This document shows positions 48,867 through 61,004 of a stretch of 64,000 nt of DNA, piece after piece. The notes beneath the pieces are model-generated. The model was given only the letters and a program-made list of their open reading frames with translations. It was not told the DNA's origin and made no database searches. This DNA comes from Loxodes magnus. Taxonomy: Eukaryota > Ciliophora > Karyorelictea > Loxodida > Loxodidae. The stretch is from contig CAMPDV010000205.1 of assembly GCA_946699065.1 (NCBI GenBank), forward strand, positions 62,001 to 126,000, written 5' to 3'. Positions within the stretch are counted from its first letter, which is position 1. Each line of letters begins with the position of its first letter. Made by a program: the position numbers and the translations under genes.

Positions 48867-49646
48867 ATGCTAACTAGGTTATTTGGAAATGACGAAGATA
48901 AGTTATTTTATTTACCACAAATCATGCCTTATTGAGAATAACGAGAATAGGAAAGCAAATAATTTTTTTCTTTTGAAAATGATCTGGAAAGAGGTAGTTA
49001 TACGTAAAGGCAAACTTAAAAAACTTTAAGTTTGGATTTGTGTGTTTCAAATTAATTAAAGAGTATGTTAACTCCTGTCAGATCAAGGATTAGTAGAAAT
49101 TTAACAACTGATCTTTTAAGCTAACAGGAAACAACTAAGACAATCGAGGTTGAAAGACAATGATAATAAATGTAAGTGAAAGAACTACCAAAATATAAAT
49201 CGTTAAGAAAGATCCATCTAGAAAAACTAGATTAGAGAAAAAAACAGTTAGTTTAAGGTTTTAATAAACAAAGCCCAAAAAGAAATTACGACGATTATTA
49301 TATTGGTAGTTAATGCATCAAATCTTAGAAATAAATATTATTCTAACCTAAATTTGTTAAACTTTCTCCGAGAAGTGCAATCCAAATTTTTACTGTAAAA
49401 AACTCTTAAGACCTTAATGATAGAAAATCAGAATTAAATAGTTTATGGTTTAGACCCCCGCCCACTCCAACAAAGGAAATAAGTGATTCTATCAGGCTGA
49501 ATAACATAATTTATAATAGCCAATTTAATAATTTTAATTACAAAAGATCTGAAGTTTTGAAACTCATTAAAAGTAAACCCAAAAGCAAAAAGTAGCTGGG
49601 AAAAAGGCTGGAGAAATTAAATATTTATAATGATTATCATATCTGA
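48867..49646 (+). CDS. Small basic protein of unknown function
   Basis: ATG to TGA, 259 residues. Starts MLTRLFGNDEDKLFYLPQIM and continues through SLDLCVSNQLKSMLTPVRSR, a basic stretch (KYKSLRKIHLEKLDQRKKQL), RNYDDYYIGSQ, a proline-rich piece WFRPPPTPTKE and a Lys-rich end KSKPKSKKQLGKRLEKL. Composition is Ser/Lys/Gln-rich and largely disordered in appearance. The TGA at 49644-49646 was taken as the stop because composition reverts to spacer just after; two earlier in-frame TGA codons are read as Trp. No family is recognised. Confidence 0.65.
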
Positions 49647-50631
49647 TTGACGCTTTTATAACTTATTTTTAATTTAAAACTTTAATTATTTGCAGATTAT
49701 TTAGTCATCAAACTTTTTTCTTATTTGCACTTTTCGCTAAGAGATTAAAATATAAGGATGAATGCATAATCTTCTTAATTTATAATTCATAACTATTATT
49801 GCACTATTTTCTATGATTTTCCAACTTTCCTACTGGCGTTTTAAGTTCTTCTACTGAATAAAGTTCACTGAGACAATTTTAATCTTGCTCTTTTCTAAAA
49901 TCACTCTTTAGTTTCTCTTAGAATTTAAAATAACTCTTTAAAAAGATAAGCCTTATAAAATATTGCCAGAGTAGATTCAAAATATAAATAAATCTCCAAT
50001 TGAATTTTCTAATAAAAGTAAACATTTCCTTATTTTAAACAATTTTCATAAGTATGCTTAGCATTATATTTAAACATTTAAGATACTTTTAAACAAAACT
50101 AGGAAAGCTTAGTTTAATAGCAATATATGTTGAGCAAACTGTATTCAAAATGAATAGTATTAACTAATAATAGTACAGTTAGGCTTTAAATTTATAAAAT
50201 TAGTATAAAAAGAAAGTTTTTTGATTAATAACCTATTTTTTAAACATTATGATATTTGTTCATATTATTTATAAAATATAAACTAGTTTACTGTTTAGCT
50301 TTGATGATAGAATAATAATTTTGTTAGTATAAATATTAAGTTTACTAAATTTAGCTATAAGTTAAGCTTAGTTACATTTAAGCAAAATTTATTAATTTTG
50401 CTAGCTTAGAAAAAACCTTTATTGTAGCAAAGAAATCTGTGAAGTGTAATAATTAAAAGGAATAAAATTAATGATATTTTATGAAGAAATGGATAATACA
50501 AAAAATCAGAAAAGATAGAAAGAAAAAATCTTTTTGATTTAAGAATTGGAAGCTTTTCTGGAATCTAGTTTGCCGTATTTTAAAAGTAAAAAAGATATAA
50601 TAAAGAGAAATTAAAAGTAAAACATTCATAC
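49647..50631. other. Spacer between convergent genes, nothing recognised
   Basis: AT-rich, with no motif noticed. Confidence 0.4.
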
Positions 50632-50913
50632 TCACTAATTTTCCTTATGGAATCTAATGAATTCTTCAATATCAATCATTCCATCGTTATTCTTGTCGCA
50701 AGCCTTAATAATTTGGTCAACAAACTCCTCAGTTACGTTGCTCTTTGTCAATCCAGTTAAGACTTCTTTCAATTCTGAAGCATCAATTCTTCCGTTTCCA
50801 TCTCTATCCATTACTTTAAAAGCCTCTTTGGCGACTGCTTCATCGCCAGTTTTCTAAAACAATTCCCATTGTTAATCAAGTCTTGCAATTTCTTCCTGAG
50901 AAAGCTTGGACAT
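50632..50913 (-). CDS. Small calmodulin-like protein with two EF hands
   Basis: ATG to TGA, 93 residues. After a helical N-terminus (MSKLSQEEIARLDQQWELFQ) there are two canonical 12-residue EF-hand loops: DRDGNGRIDASE (36-47) and DKNNDGMIDIEE (73-84), each with acidic residues at positions 1, 3 or 5, and 12, Gly at 6 and Ile at 8. Both should bind Ca2+. A single EF pair matches half of calmodulin or centrin and also resembles small two-hand proteins of ciliates. It ends FHKENQ with TAG (Gln) directly before TGA. GC content is high for this window. The opposite strand is also open, but only as a shadow. Confidence 0.9.
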
Positions 50914-51931
50914 TTTATTATAATCTAAAAATGGCTAGCTTAAATATTAGTTTTTTTAAAAACGACTAATATTTAAAATGGCTTTATTGATAAACCTTTA
51001 TTTTCTAATAAAAAATGTTTTCTAAATTAAATTAATAAATTAACACTTAATACCCTTATCTACTCTAAGTTTATGGATTTTTTAATATTATCAAATTCTA
51101 AAGGACAGATTTAAGATATGGTATCATGCAGGGCTAATAAAATAGAAATAAAATAAAGACAATTAAATAAGTTTGCTAGAATAGATTGCTTATATTCATT
51201 TAAATATAGAAGTTATAAAACTATTAATTGAAAGAGTGTTGATCACTATTTATGTTCCTAACTCAATTATTATTTTATAAGTTTAAACTACTTTATTATT
51301 ATTCATTTAGTACCTTATTATTATTTTACGTATTGATACTTAATACTCAAGCTTTAGTTTTTAATTCAACTCTTTTATTTTAAAGTTTAAATTTAAAGTT
51401 TGCTAAGGTATTTATAACACCTTGCTTTTTTTAATCCATGCTATTAACTAGGCAAAAATTTCATAAGTTTGAAATGTAATTTATCAACAAGATTGAATTG
51501 AAGACTTGGATCAAACTGATATAAAGAGTAAAGGTAAATTAGAATAAAAGGTAGAGAGAAGATAGGGAATTAAAAGATGAATAATAATAATTATAACTTC
51601 TAAAATAAATAGCAGAAATGATCAGATGCCATAGTAGCTAAATCACTCTAAATTTATTAATTCTTTCTATTTCTTTTAAAATTTAATAAGTCAATCCCTT
51701 GCTTACAAGATAAATAAGAGCTTTCCTGAGAATTTATAATATTCGGTTTAAACATCCTTGAGCTTATGGAAAACTTAGAAAGAAGTGAAAGAAGAAATTA
51801 AAATTAGTTAGGACACTGGAAAGCTAATTTTTTTTAGATAAAGTAAGTTAATTGAGTGAAAGCTATTTCTAATCTTCCATTTTTTTAGTTTATTTATTTT
51901 CTAAAATATTAAAATCATTATAAAATTGTAG
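50914..51931. other. Divergent intergenic region
   Basis: Lies between the EF-hand gene and the kinase and should hold both promoters. No element is recognised. A short ATG frame near 51763 (MENLERSERRNQNQLGHWKA) could be an upstream exon or ORF but is unsupported. Confidence 0.35.
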
Positions 51932-53479
51932 ATGAAAGAGCAAAAAGTTCAAAGGATAGGAAATTATTACTTAGAAAATGCCATTGGCACAGGAGTTTTT
52001 GGAAGTGTTTATATGGGAAGATCCGTTAAGTAAGAAATAAGTTAGCTAAAGCTTGCTATTAAGAAAATACAAAAGCAAAACTTTAACAAAGTACAACTTG
52101 AAAGAATTTTTCAAGAAAGGCATAATTTGATTGTTTTGAGCAATCTACCACATATTGTTCCTCTTTTTGATATGATCGAAACTACAAACAATTATTATTT
52201 GATTATGCAGTTTTGTGAGGGTGGAGATTTACGCAAATTTATTAACATCCACAAAAGAATTAGCGAAGAAGTATTATAGTTCTGAGCTGCTCAAATTTCA
52301 ATTGGATTGTTTGCAATGCATCAGCAAAATATAGTTCATCGAGACATCAAACCTGAAAATATCTTACTCTCAGAAGATAGCACAAAAGCTATATTATATA
52401 TTGCTGATTTGGGATTAAGTCTCCAACTTTAATAAGAACAAATGGCTACAACTATGTGTGGAACTCCTTTATACTCAGCTCCAGAAGTACTCGAAGGTTT
52501 GGAGTATAATTATAAAGCTGACTTATATTCTTTAGGAATTATAATGTACGAATTAATAGTGGGAATTATTCCTTTTAATGCCAAAACAGTGAAACAACTC
52601 AAAGAAATGTAGAAGCAAGGCATATCAAATTTTTAAGATGCAAAAATCAGTACTGAATGCTAGGAACTAATAAAGAATTTGCTTCAGTATGATACAGAAA
52701 GAAGAATAAATATAAAGCAACTAATAAACAATTAGTGAATTTAAGTTGGAATTAATAAATAAGACAATCTTTTTGAATTTTAGAATTTATTGCAAAACTA
52801 AACCCAGACAAATTAAGAGCCTTAAAATTAAATCGCAGTCGAAGAAGTTTAAAGCGAGTAACAAAATCAAATGAGATTATCTATATGTCTAAAAGGTTAG
52901 GCTACTTAGACTTAAATATTTTAACACAATATAAAAATAAAAACTTTTGATGAATAAGGACTTAAAAGATTTTAATATTTGATTGATTTACAAGGTCATT
53001 AAAACCCATAGGAATCATTTATACATTTTGTATATGTTTCAAAATATTTAGACGATTAAATTTAAGAAGCCATTATCTTTTATAAGTAGTAAGTAAAAAA
53101 TTCTAATAGTTATGAAATGTAAGAAGAATTCAAGAATTCTCTAGTAACCGCTGTTAATAATTTTTTGTTTATATTAGAATTTACCATCGAGCAAGGAAAA
53201 AGCTCTTATCCAAAAATTTAGATCTAATAAAATGGTTTAAATCTTAACTAAAAAAAACTTGACACGTAAGAGGAATTAGACCAAATGGAAAAAATAAGTT
53301 TTGCATTAAATAACTGGATTAGAGATCTTAGATAAAGTGGGTTTAATTTAAATGATTAGAGTGCCGCTTTTTAATAAATTGACTAGTAAATAAATATATA
53401 AAATAATGCAAACTAAATATATAATGAACAACGAGAGGCTAACCAAGCTAAGAAAAATCCTTTTAACGAATATTATTGA
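51932..53479 (+). CDS. Serine/threonine protein kinase, ULK/ATG1-like, with DLG motif
   Basis: ATG to TGA, 515 residues in one frame. Kinase domain residues 10-268: glycine loop IGTGVFGSVYMG, catalytic Lys44 in LAIKK, the catalytic loop HRDIKPENILL near 138, the Mg-binding motif DLG instead of DFG near 158 (IADLGLSLQL), the activation segment end MCGTPLYSAPEVLEG, and subdomain IX DLYSLGIIMYELIVG. The FCEGGDLRKFI hinge and CGTPLYSAPE fit the ULK/ATG1 and related families. Residues 270-515 are Gln-rich helices with FTIEQGKSSY and a C-terminal NPFNEYY; they could be a regulatory or MIT/EAT-like region, but I cannot confirm that. Catalytic residues are otherwise intact, so activity is expected. 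Confidence 0.9.
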
Positions 53480-55074
53480 TTCTTTTAAACTCTTTAGCTA
53501 ACTTAAAATATTAATTTCCATATTTTATAAATATAGTAAATTTATCCATTATTTTAATAATTTCAAGTCTATTTCTTAAAACCTTTTTTCCTTTCTCTTA
53601 CAAAAGTAAATATAAAGTTGCTCAATTTAAATAAAAGACTAAGCTAGAATCATAATAAGAGAACTACTTTATAAAATTATTTTTATTTAATAAATTCAAT
53701 TTTTATTGTCTTGATTATAACAAAATTCAGCGTTTTTAAAACTTACCTGTAATAATTTAGATTATATCTTTATTTTATAAATAGAGATATAAAAATATAA
53801 AGTTTTAGCTACTAAAGAAATAAATAGAGCATCCGTAATAAAATTAAAATAAAGTAGCTCTTATCGTTTGAGGATTTTAAGCCTTCTTTTTAGTCTTGTT
53901 TATTAGATTAATAAATTAACAAATATTTCCTTCAAGTACCCAATTAAAAATGCTTTAAATAAAGAAAAATATAAAATTTAAGCTTTTTAAATTTAGAATT
54001 CTTTTCTACTTAATAATTAGCTTATGGTATTTCGATCATAATTATTGCAAGCTGTTTTTTAATCTATTTTATAATAATTTTGCATATACATTTGATTAAG
54101 TTCTAAGTTTAATTATTAATTATAAAGGAAACTTTCAGATTAAATTATGATGATAATGTCTTGCTAAAAAGCTTGGCTAAAGTTAATTTTTAGAAAGATA
54201 TTTTTAGCTCTTTTAAATTAAATTAGACATAAAGATAAAGCACAAAAGATAATCAGTCAATAATAAAAAAACTAAAGGATTGCTTCTGTAAATGTCCTAT
54301 AGATTTTTAAATAGAAATGATGATGCCTATAGTTATTCTAAGCTTTATTTAAAAATGTTTGATTTTATTACAATTTAGAAATTGTGCATATTTTCATCAA
54401 GGTAAAATTTAAATGTATAATAGATTAATAATAGTTAAACAAATAAAAAATTGCTTGTTGTAAGGAAAAACACTTGTTCAAATGAATGGAATTACAATAC
54501 TTAAATAAAACCTTTTTCATTTTAAAGTTTATCTAGATTTTAATTAAAGTTTTTTCTTTATTTTTTAAGAAACATTTAAGTTCCTTTAATAAAATAAAGA
54601 AAACACTCGTAAAAAATGACTTAAGAAAAACAGGGAAAAATTATCTGATATGAATTAGATTTACCTAAAGTTAGTATCTTCTTTTTTTACTATCTGACTT
54701 AAAAAATATTAAATAGGTGTATTTTGATAAAATTTTACATTTATTTAAATTTAAAATTATGATATTTAGCTTTATAACAAACTCTCTATATTTCTATGTT
54801 ATGTGTTATGTACTTGTGACTTAGTTAGATGTTTCTTATTGAGAGTATTAAGCTTATTATAGTTTTATAAATAGACAAATTAAATTTTAGTTGTTTAAAA
54901 AGAGAATTAATTTATAACCCTTCTATATTAAGCTTTTCTAGTAACTGATTTTCTATTAATATTTTTGCTTAATAATGAGTTTTAGAAGCTTTTTTCATTT
55001 AATTAGATAACTAGAGTTAGAATTAATTGTAAAATAACTCCTTCTGAGGATTTAGATCATAAAAGAGTTTAAAA
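53480..55074. other. AT-rich spacer
   Basis: Mostly featureless. An ATG at 54616 opens MTQEKQGKIIWYELDLPK, which looks like a protein N-terminus, but the sequence after it is hydrophobic low-complexity. It could be a first exon or chance. Confidence 0.35.
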
Positions 55075-57203
55075 ATGGAATTAAATTCATTTAGATTATG
55101 CGAATTCATTAAACTTAAGCTTATTGGTTATAACTTGTAGCAACCAAGCATTTTCTTCTGCAAAAAGTATACAGCGTATTAGATTAAAAGCAAGGATTTG
55201 CTTTCTCATACTTAAGTAATAATCAAACGGAGATATAGAGAATTTAGAAGTCTGCATAACTCAGTTGGGCTAGTGAATTTGGAAATTGATTAAATTTAGC
55301 CTTTTCCTTAGAAGCAATGTATTGGAAACTTAAAGCATGAGTTTATAGAGCAAAGGAAAAACTAGTTATTAAAGTGACTTAATTGCTTGCTATAGTTAGA
55401 TTTTTATGTTTTAGATAACAAAGAAAAAGTTGAATAAGTCTTATTATAAATCTTAGAATTCTTAAAATTTCCTGAAAGACCTAAAAAATTTTTAGTTTCT
55501 GCCTTTAATTCAAAATTCTGCAAAAAGTGTAATGGATGTAGTTTAATTTTTAGTTTTCTTAAAGATAGTCACTTTTTCCCTGAGAAAAAGGCTTAGATAA
55601 TTCAAGAGATGTAAGAGCAATTCTTCTCAAAAAGTATAAAGCTTCAAACGGATAAGATAGAGCTTCTACTTAGAGGGGAAAAGTAGTTGAAGTTGCAAGG
55701 TTTGATTTAACTATGTGGAGATATTTAATAAATAGCATCATCATATGAAGCTTTGCTATTTATATCAAAGCTTATTGATCCTAATTGTAACCATTAATAT
55801 GATTTATTTACCAAAGTCTTATTATAAACGGACCCTATTATATTGCAGAAAATGGAATTAGGAGATCACATTTTGAACTCCAGAAAAACAAAAATGCTAG
55901 CAATATAAATACTGAGATAGGTTCATTTTCACTTTCAAATAGAATTTGGATAATAGACTGAAGATAAAATGCTAAATATAGTAAGTTTTAATAGTTAGGT
56001 TGTTCATCAGAAAGCATTAAGCATCTTTTAGGATGAAATCAATAATCTTTAATCAGCTAGTAGTGCTTAATCCTATGGGACTCCATTTAATTCAGATTTT
56101 GATGAAGAAAAGCAATCAAGTATAGGCTAAATTTCTTCTTAGTCTCCTGGATAAATAAAAAGGAATATTTAGGCAGATAAGTAATAATCTGAAAATATAT
56201 GCAAATGGAAAATAGTGAAATAGCCTCTTATATCATTTGCTTATAAGTTTAAAGATAGTAGTTAAGAATTTCTCTGCTTCAGAACCAAGTTAATTCTAAA
56301 GAGATGCACTCCTCAGCAAATAGTTCCTTTCTTTGTTGATTATTAGTTGAGAAGCTTATGAGACATTAAATTTGTAAGAGGTTAGATATTAAAAGAGTAT
56401 TCTGAGCTTTAATCTTTAGTGAGCGAAACATATGCAAACTGCAGCAACAAATCTCATGAGCATATAATAAGAAACTTTGTAATGACTAGAAATATTAAAG
56501 AGGTAAGCCTTTTTATAAATAGAGGGAAGAAAACAATTATGTCATTTAATATTAAGAAAACAAATTCAGTTAATTTTGGAAATCTTAGCAGTCTCCTGAA
56601 ATTTAGCCAGCTTCATGTATTTATGCTAAATATGAAATTAAATTAAACTAATAATAAAAGACATAAGAATAGCACAGACAATTGAGAATTAATTCTCACT
56701 CAGAAGTTTATTAATAGCTGTTTATGTAAAAAGCACACAAAAGAACTATTTCGACAGAAGATAAAAGCTCTTAAGTTTTCTTCTCTAAGAGGCAATAAAC
56801 TTAATAAATTAATAGTAGAAAGCTTGAAGAAATCAGCTCCATTGTCAAGTTTAAATGTGAGTACGACATGAAGGCAGCTGATATAATAAAAGAAGATATA
56901 GAGTAAAGAAATGATAATTTGTAGCTTTCAGCTTTTAATTTGCAATAACTAATTGACTTGGGTATTGAAGAATATACAAGAGAAAGGCAAGGAAAGACAT
57001 TTAAAAAATTATTTCATAACCATAAATAGCAAATTATTCAAAACGAAGATTTTCAAAGAAGGTAAAATAGTAATAGTGTTACTACAACTCCTATTAAATG
57101 TCTTACAAGATCTTTTGCCAATTTATCAGCAAGTAACAAGACTTGGTCTATTTATGATGAAAATAGCATAAAGTGTAATAAAGGAAAAAGTTTTGTAAAA
57201 TGA
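55075..57203 (+). CDS. PX-domain and START-like lipid-binding protein, one intron
   Basis: Two exons, 55075-56502 and 56523-57203, 702 residues. The PX domain (about 5-120) has the phosphoinositide-binding signature KRRYREFRSLHNSVG and the later FIEQRKNQLLKWLNCLL helix; the usual PxxP loop appears as QPFPQKQ. A middle helical part with a Cys-x2-Cys-x3-Cys patch (CKKCNGC, near 150) follows. A START-like domain (about 385-535) reads CTPQQIVPFFVDYQLRSLWD, then NFVMTRNIKE joined over the intron to REENNYVIQY, and ASCIYAKYEIKLN. The tail is helical and basic, ending YDENSIKCNKGKSFVK. Probably recruited to endosomal membranes by PX to transfer or sense a lipid; that combination is inference. The intron splice restores the START sequence, so it is well supported. 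Confidence 0.85.
56503..56522 (+). other. 20-nt spliceosomal intron
   Basis: GTAAGCCTTTTTATAAATAG lies between codons GAG and AGG. Unspliced, the frame leaves the START pattern at once; removing 20 bases continues it for 226 more codons to a TGA. It has a strong GTAAG 5' site and TAG 3' site, and is very short compared with most eukaryotic introns. Confidence 0.85.
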
Positions 57204-58265
57204 CATTTTTATCTTATCAGTTAATTCTCTAAAGTTTTTTATTAAGCATTTTGTTAGTCAATCTAAATTGAGTTTAAATTACGCATCTTTAGGATTTAAA
57301 ATCTATTATATTTTTTTAAAACTTGCATCATTTTTTCCTAAACTTTTTTCTGACAAATATCAGTCTTAAGAAATCTTGATAAAGCATGTGATGGAAAAAT
57401 AAAATCTAATAATAAAATACAAAATTAAGATTATTCTTCTAAGATAGCAGTTAAAGTAGAATTTTTTAATATCCCTTAGCTTAAAATAATAATTTAACTT
57501 AGATAACCTAATGCTTAATTTGGAAAGCCATTATTTTAGTAAATCAAATAATTAAAAAACTTGAGTTTTTTTATTTAATTTGGTAGAAAACTCATTGCTT
57601 TTACACTCTAAAATAAAGACTATATGAGAAAATTTAAATTTTGATAGTAGTAGTTTAAATATAAATTATACTTGATCTTACCTTTAAAAATAAAAGAAAT
57701 ATAGAAATAGAATAGCCCAGAACATTAAACATATTATCAGAGTATTGTCTTATTTTGTGAAAGCCCATTAATTTATAAAGAATCTGCTTTAAATAAAAAG
57801 TTATTGGTTTTTATAATTTTATAGCTTTCTAATTTATAAATAAGTTTGAAAATGATATAAATTAAAAAAGAGTTTGCTTATCTCTGGTTAAATATTTATA
57901 TAATTAAAAAGAATAAATAAAATCATTATCTAATACAATTTTATTCTAGTTTATCTATAAAGAACATTGATGGCCTAATTCAAATAAATTAAAACCATTT
58001 TTTTTCTATTTTATTTTGCCTAAAACCAAAATGATGTTTTTTAATATTATGCAACTAAGATATAATTCAATGTTTACTAAACAGATGTATTTTTAAAGTT
58101 AATAAAAGACTTAAGATTTAATGATATTATTATACTGCATAACTAATAAAAATTGTTATATTGTCAAAAGAATTTTAGATATGAATTGAAATAAGATTAT
58201 TTTGCATATTCTACTAATAATAATAAATATAAATAGTTTTAAATATAAAGTTAAACTTTTTCAGT
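57204..58265. other. Spacer between convergent genes
   Basis: AT-rich. On the minus strand the histidine-kinase frame continues open here for over 300 bases without a TGA, but with spacer-like composition. Confidence 0.4.
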
Positions 58266-61004
58266 CTAATTTGGAGCTAAACCGTATTCTTCGATTATTT
58301 TTTGAAGATATTTCTAACTTACAGGCTTTGTTATAAAAAATGATTGCAGTTCTATTGCTTACTGCTCGTATTCTTCTCCCTCATTTCCAGAACACAAAAT
58401 TACTGGAACTGGATAAGTATTCTTGATTATTTTTTCTTCATAATATCTAATTTTCTTTACACATTCCACACCGTTTAAAATAGGCATCTCATAATCGCAA
58501 ATAATCAATTACAATTAACTGTAGTAGTTTTTAAATTTTTAAAAGCCTTCTTTACCATCGTTACATGTGATAACTTTGAATTTCATGCTCTCCAAAATAT
58601 TTTATAGCATTTTTTAAACATATATATCATCATCAATTATCAGAATTATATCTCTTACCAATTTGACCTATAAGCCCTCTTGACTTTTTTGCTATTTATT
58701 TTAAATTTTTTAAATTTATTTTTAAATATCTTAATCATTTTTAGATACAATAAATCCGTCAAAAGGTGTATTCAGGGCTTCATACATTTTTTTTTCTCTT
58801 TTGCTTTTACTTATCATTATTATAAAAATAGTTTCCTATTTATCCTTCTTGCTTTTTTTGCTTTGTAATTCTCTTATCTTTTCAGCCACTTCGAAGCAAT
58901 TATAATCAGGTAATAAGCTGTTTAAAAATACAAAATCCCAACTATTACCTTAAAATTACCTAATTGCTTAATCTCCTGTTTCTACACTCAAAACTTCAAC
59001 GGGAAGCTGAAAATATTTTTGAATTTTTATTTTATTTTTTAAGTTAATATTTACGAAGAGAGTCTTTCGTTAAACTAAATAATTGTCTTTATTCTACATT
59101 TAAGACTATTTTTCCAGGTCAAGTTTTGGCCTGTATATTGATAAAGGCGAAAGGAGACTTTATGATGATCAAATTGTGGCGGATAAATTTCTTTTATGTC
59201 CTTTATTGATTCAGACAGATAAAGGGATTTTTATAATAAATGTAGTTCCCATTCCTAAATGACTTTTAAGCTTTAGATTTCCTCCCATAGCATTTACCAA
59301 TTTTTTGCAAATCCATAATCCTAAACCTGTGCCTCCAAATTTTTTCTAAATATCAGGATTGGCTTACTAAAATGGTTAAAATAATAGTTTCTATTGTTCT
59401 TTACTTATTCCTATTCCTTAATCTTTTATTATTATTAGTAATTCACCTTTTCGTTCGTGATTATACGCATAATAAAAATCTAGCTTCGAATCCTATTATT
59501 CTTCCTTTGATTTAGGTTTAGTTTACTAGAACATCATTTTCTTCTTATTCTCTTCACGCCATTTCATTTTAGCAAATTCTTCCCACGAATTTTTTTACTT
59601 AAATTTATCAAAATATTTTTAAGTCTCTATTTACTAAGTGGTAAAGTACTGCAGATAAGAATTATAAGATGGTATTAATGTTATTTCCTATTCTTAGTTT
59701 TTTAACTCATCAGGAACACTTTTTAAATCTGGAGTTCATTCGAAGCGTAATTTAACGAATCCTTTTTAAGTAAATTTAATTGAGTTACTAAGTAAATTTA
59801 ATAGTATCTGGAAAAGTCTAGTCTGATCTAACATGAGATATTATGGAATAGTTTGATGAACAAAGGATTCAAAAACAATTCCTTTTTAGATAGCTCCTGT
59901 TTTAACAATCTGCACCAATTTCCAGATACTCTTTCGGAATTCAACTTTTTCGCTTTTACAATTGAAATTACCAAACTAAATTTTGCTTGCATCTAAAATA
60001 TTTCCTACTATACATAGGAGAATTGTTGCGCTATTTTTTGCTTATTTTAGAATTTCAGTTTATTTCTATGTTAGGTTTGAATTACTTTGTTTGTTAAGTA
60101 ATTGAATATTTCCAAGAATGGCATTCACAGGCTATCTTATTTCATGTACTTAAGCTGCGAAGAAATATTCTTAGCTTTAAATTTTCTAATCCTTTAGAAT
60201 AATTATTCTTTGCTTTTACTCATATTAGTGCAGTAGTAACTTCTTTATTAGCTAATTGTTTAGCTTGCTTATATATTCCCTACACAAGACTAAGGATATG
60301 ATAAAAACAAGAGAAATCATAATAAGGACTTTAAAAAGAGATACAGTATCAACATTTAAATGATTTAGATGAACCATCTTGCTTCTACTATCTCCTTGAA
60401 ATTAGTTAGACTCTTTATCTATTTCTTCCAAATCTTGCCTTTAGAAACTTGCTTCCGTATAATTTAAAGAAAGCGAAACGTAAAATAAATAAGTTATTAA
60501 ACCCATTCCTTACACTAAAATTTATCTTCTGCCCTGAATCTGCATTACAAAATATAAAGGAAAGCTAAAAACTAGCAGGGTTATGTTTATCATTCCATAA
60601 AGTAAATCTCTATTTGAGAAAAATGCTATTTCGATCACTTAAATAAGAAACTACAAGAATCAGAAGCTCTTAAGTACTCAGGTTATAAATATCTTAATAC
60701 AGATAAATGCTAAGGCAACTCTTATATTTAAAAGAAGTAATTATGAGCTATTTAATCATATCAATGCAATAAGCTAGATCAGCAAAGCTATTATAAATTA
60801 AATTTTTACCGTTAGTTAAAGTAATTAAGAGTTCCTTCCTTTTAAATCCTACTCTATTATTTTATCCAGCGATTGTTAAGTTAAAAGATCTTGCTGCTGA
60901 ATCTGTCCTTCAGTTGAGATTTATATTTCAATTAAATTTTGGGAATCCAGATTTAAAAATTTATCCTCACTTCTCTCAAAAGCTTCTTATAAATTTAAAA
61001 ACAT
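58266..61004 (-). CDS. Hybrid sensor histidine kinase with receiver domain
   Basis: ATG 61004, one frame to a TAG at 58266-58268, about 912 residues. The N-terminus is a soluble coiled segment (MFLNLQEAFERSEDKFLNLD), then about six membrane helices (residues 90-270, e.g. NIRVALAFICIKIFIT and MINITLLVFSFPLYFVM). The phosphoacceptor box is QVHEIRQPVNAILGNIQLLN, His at about 287. The ATP-binding domain has the G2 box FGGTGLGLWICKKLVNAMGG near 556 and LGMGTTFIIKIPL. The receiver at the C-terminus has acidic IIDDDIYML, phosphoacceptor Asp837 in LIICDYEMPIL, and KPVSQKYLQKI. All catalytic motifs are present, so a working phosphorelay is likely. The signal is unknown. The end is unusual: protein-like sequence stops at EEYGLAPN with TAG, and no in-frame TGA follows for several hundred bases. 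Confidence 0.9.

Noticed and set aside
50657..50857. 66-codon plus-strand ORF
   Set aside because: Antisense shadow of the EF-hand gene, whose two Ca2+ loops are unmistakable on the minus strand.
54616..55047. Small gene or first exon beginning MTQEKQGKIIWYELDLPK
   Set aside because: After 18 codons the frame becomes hydrophobic low-complexity sequence; no supported splice joins it to the PX-START gene.
56953..57171. 72-codon plus-strand ORF
   Set aside because: Wrong frame of the second exon of the PX-START gene; the spliced frame is continuous and ends on TGA.
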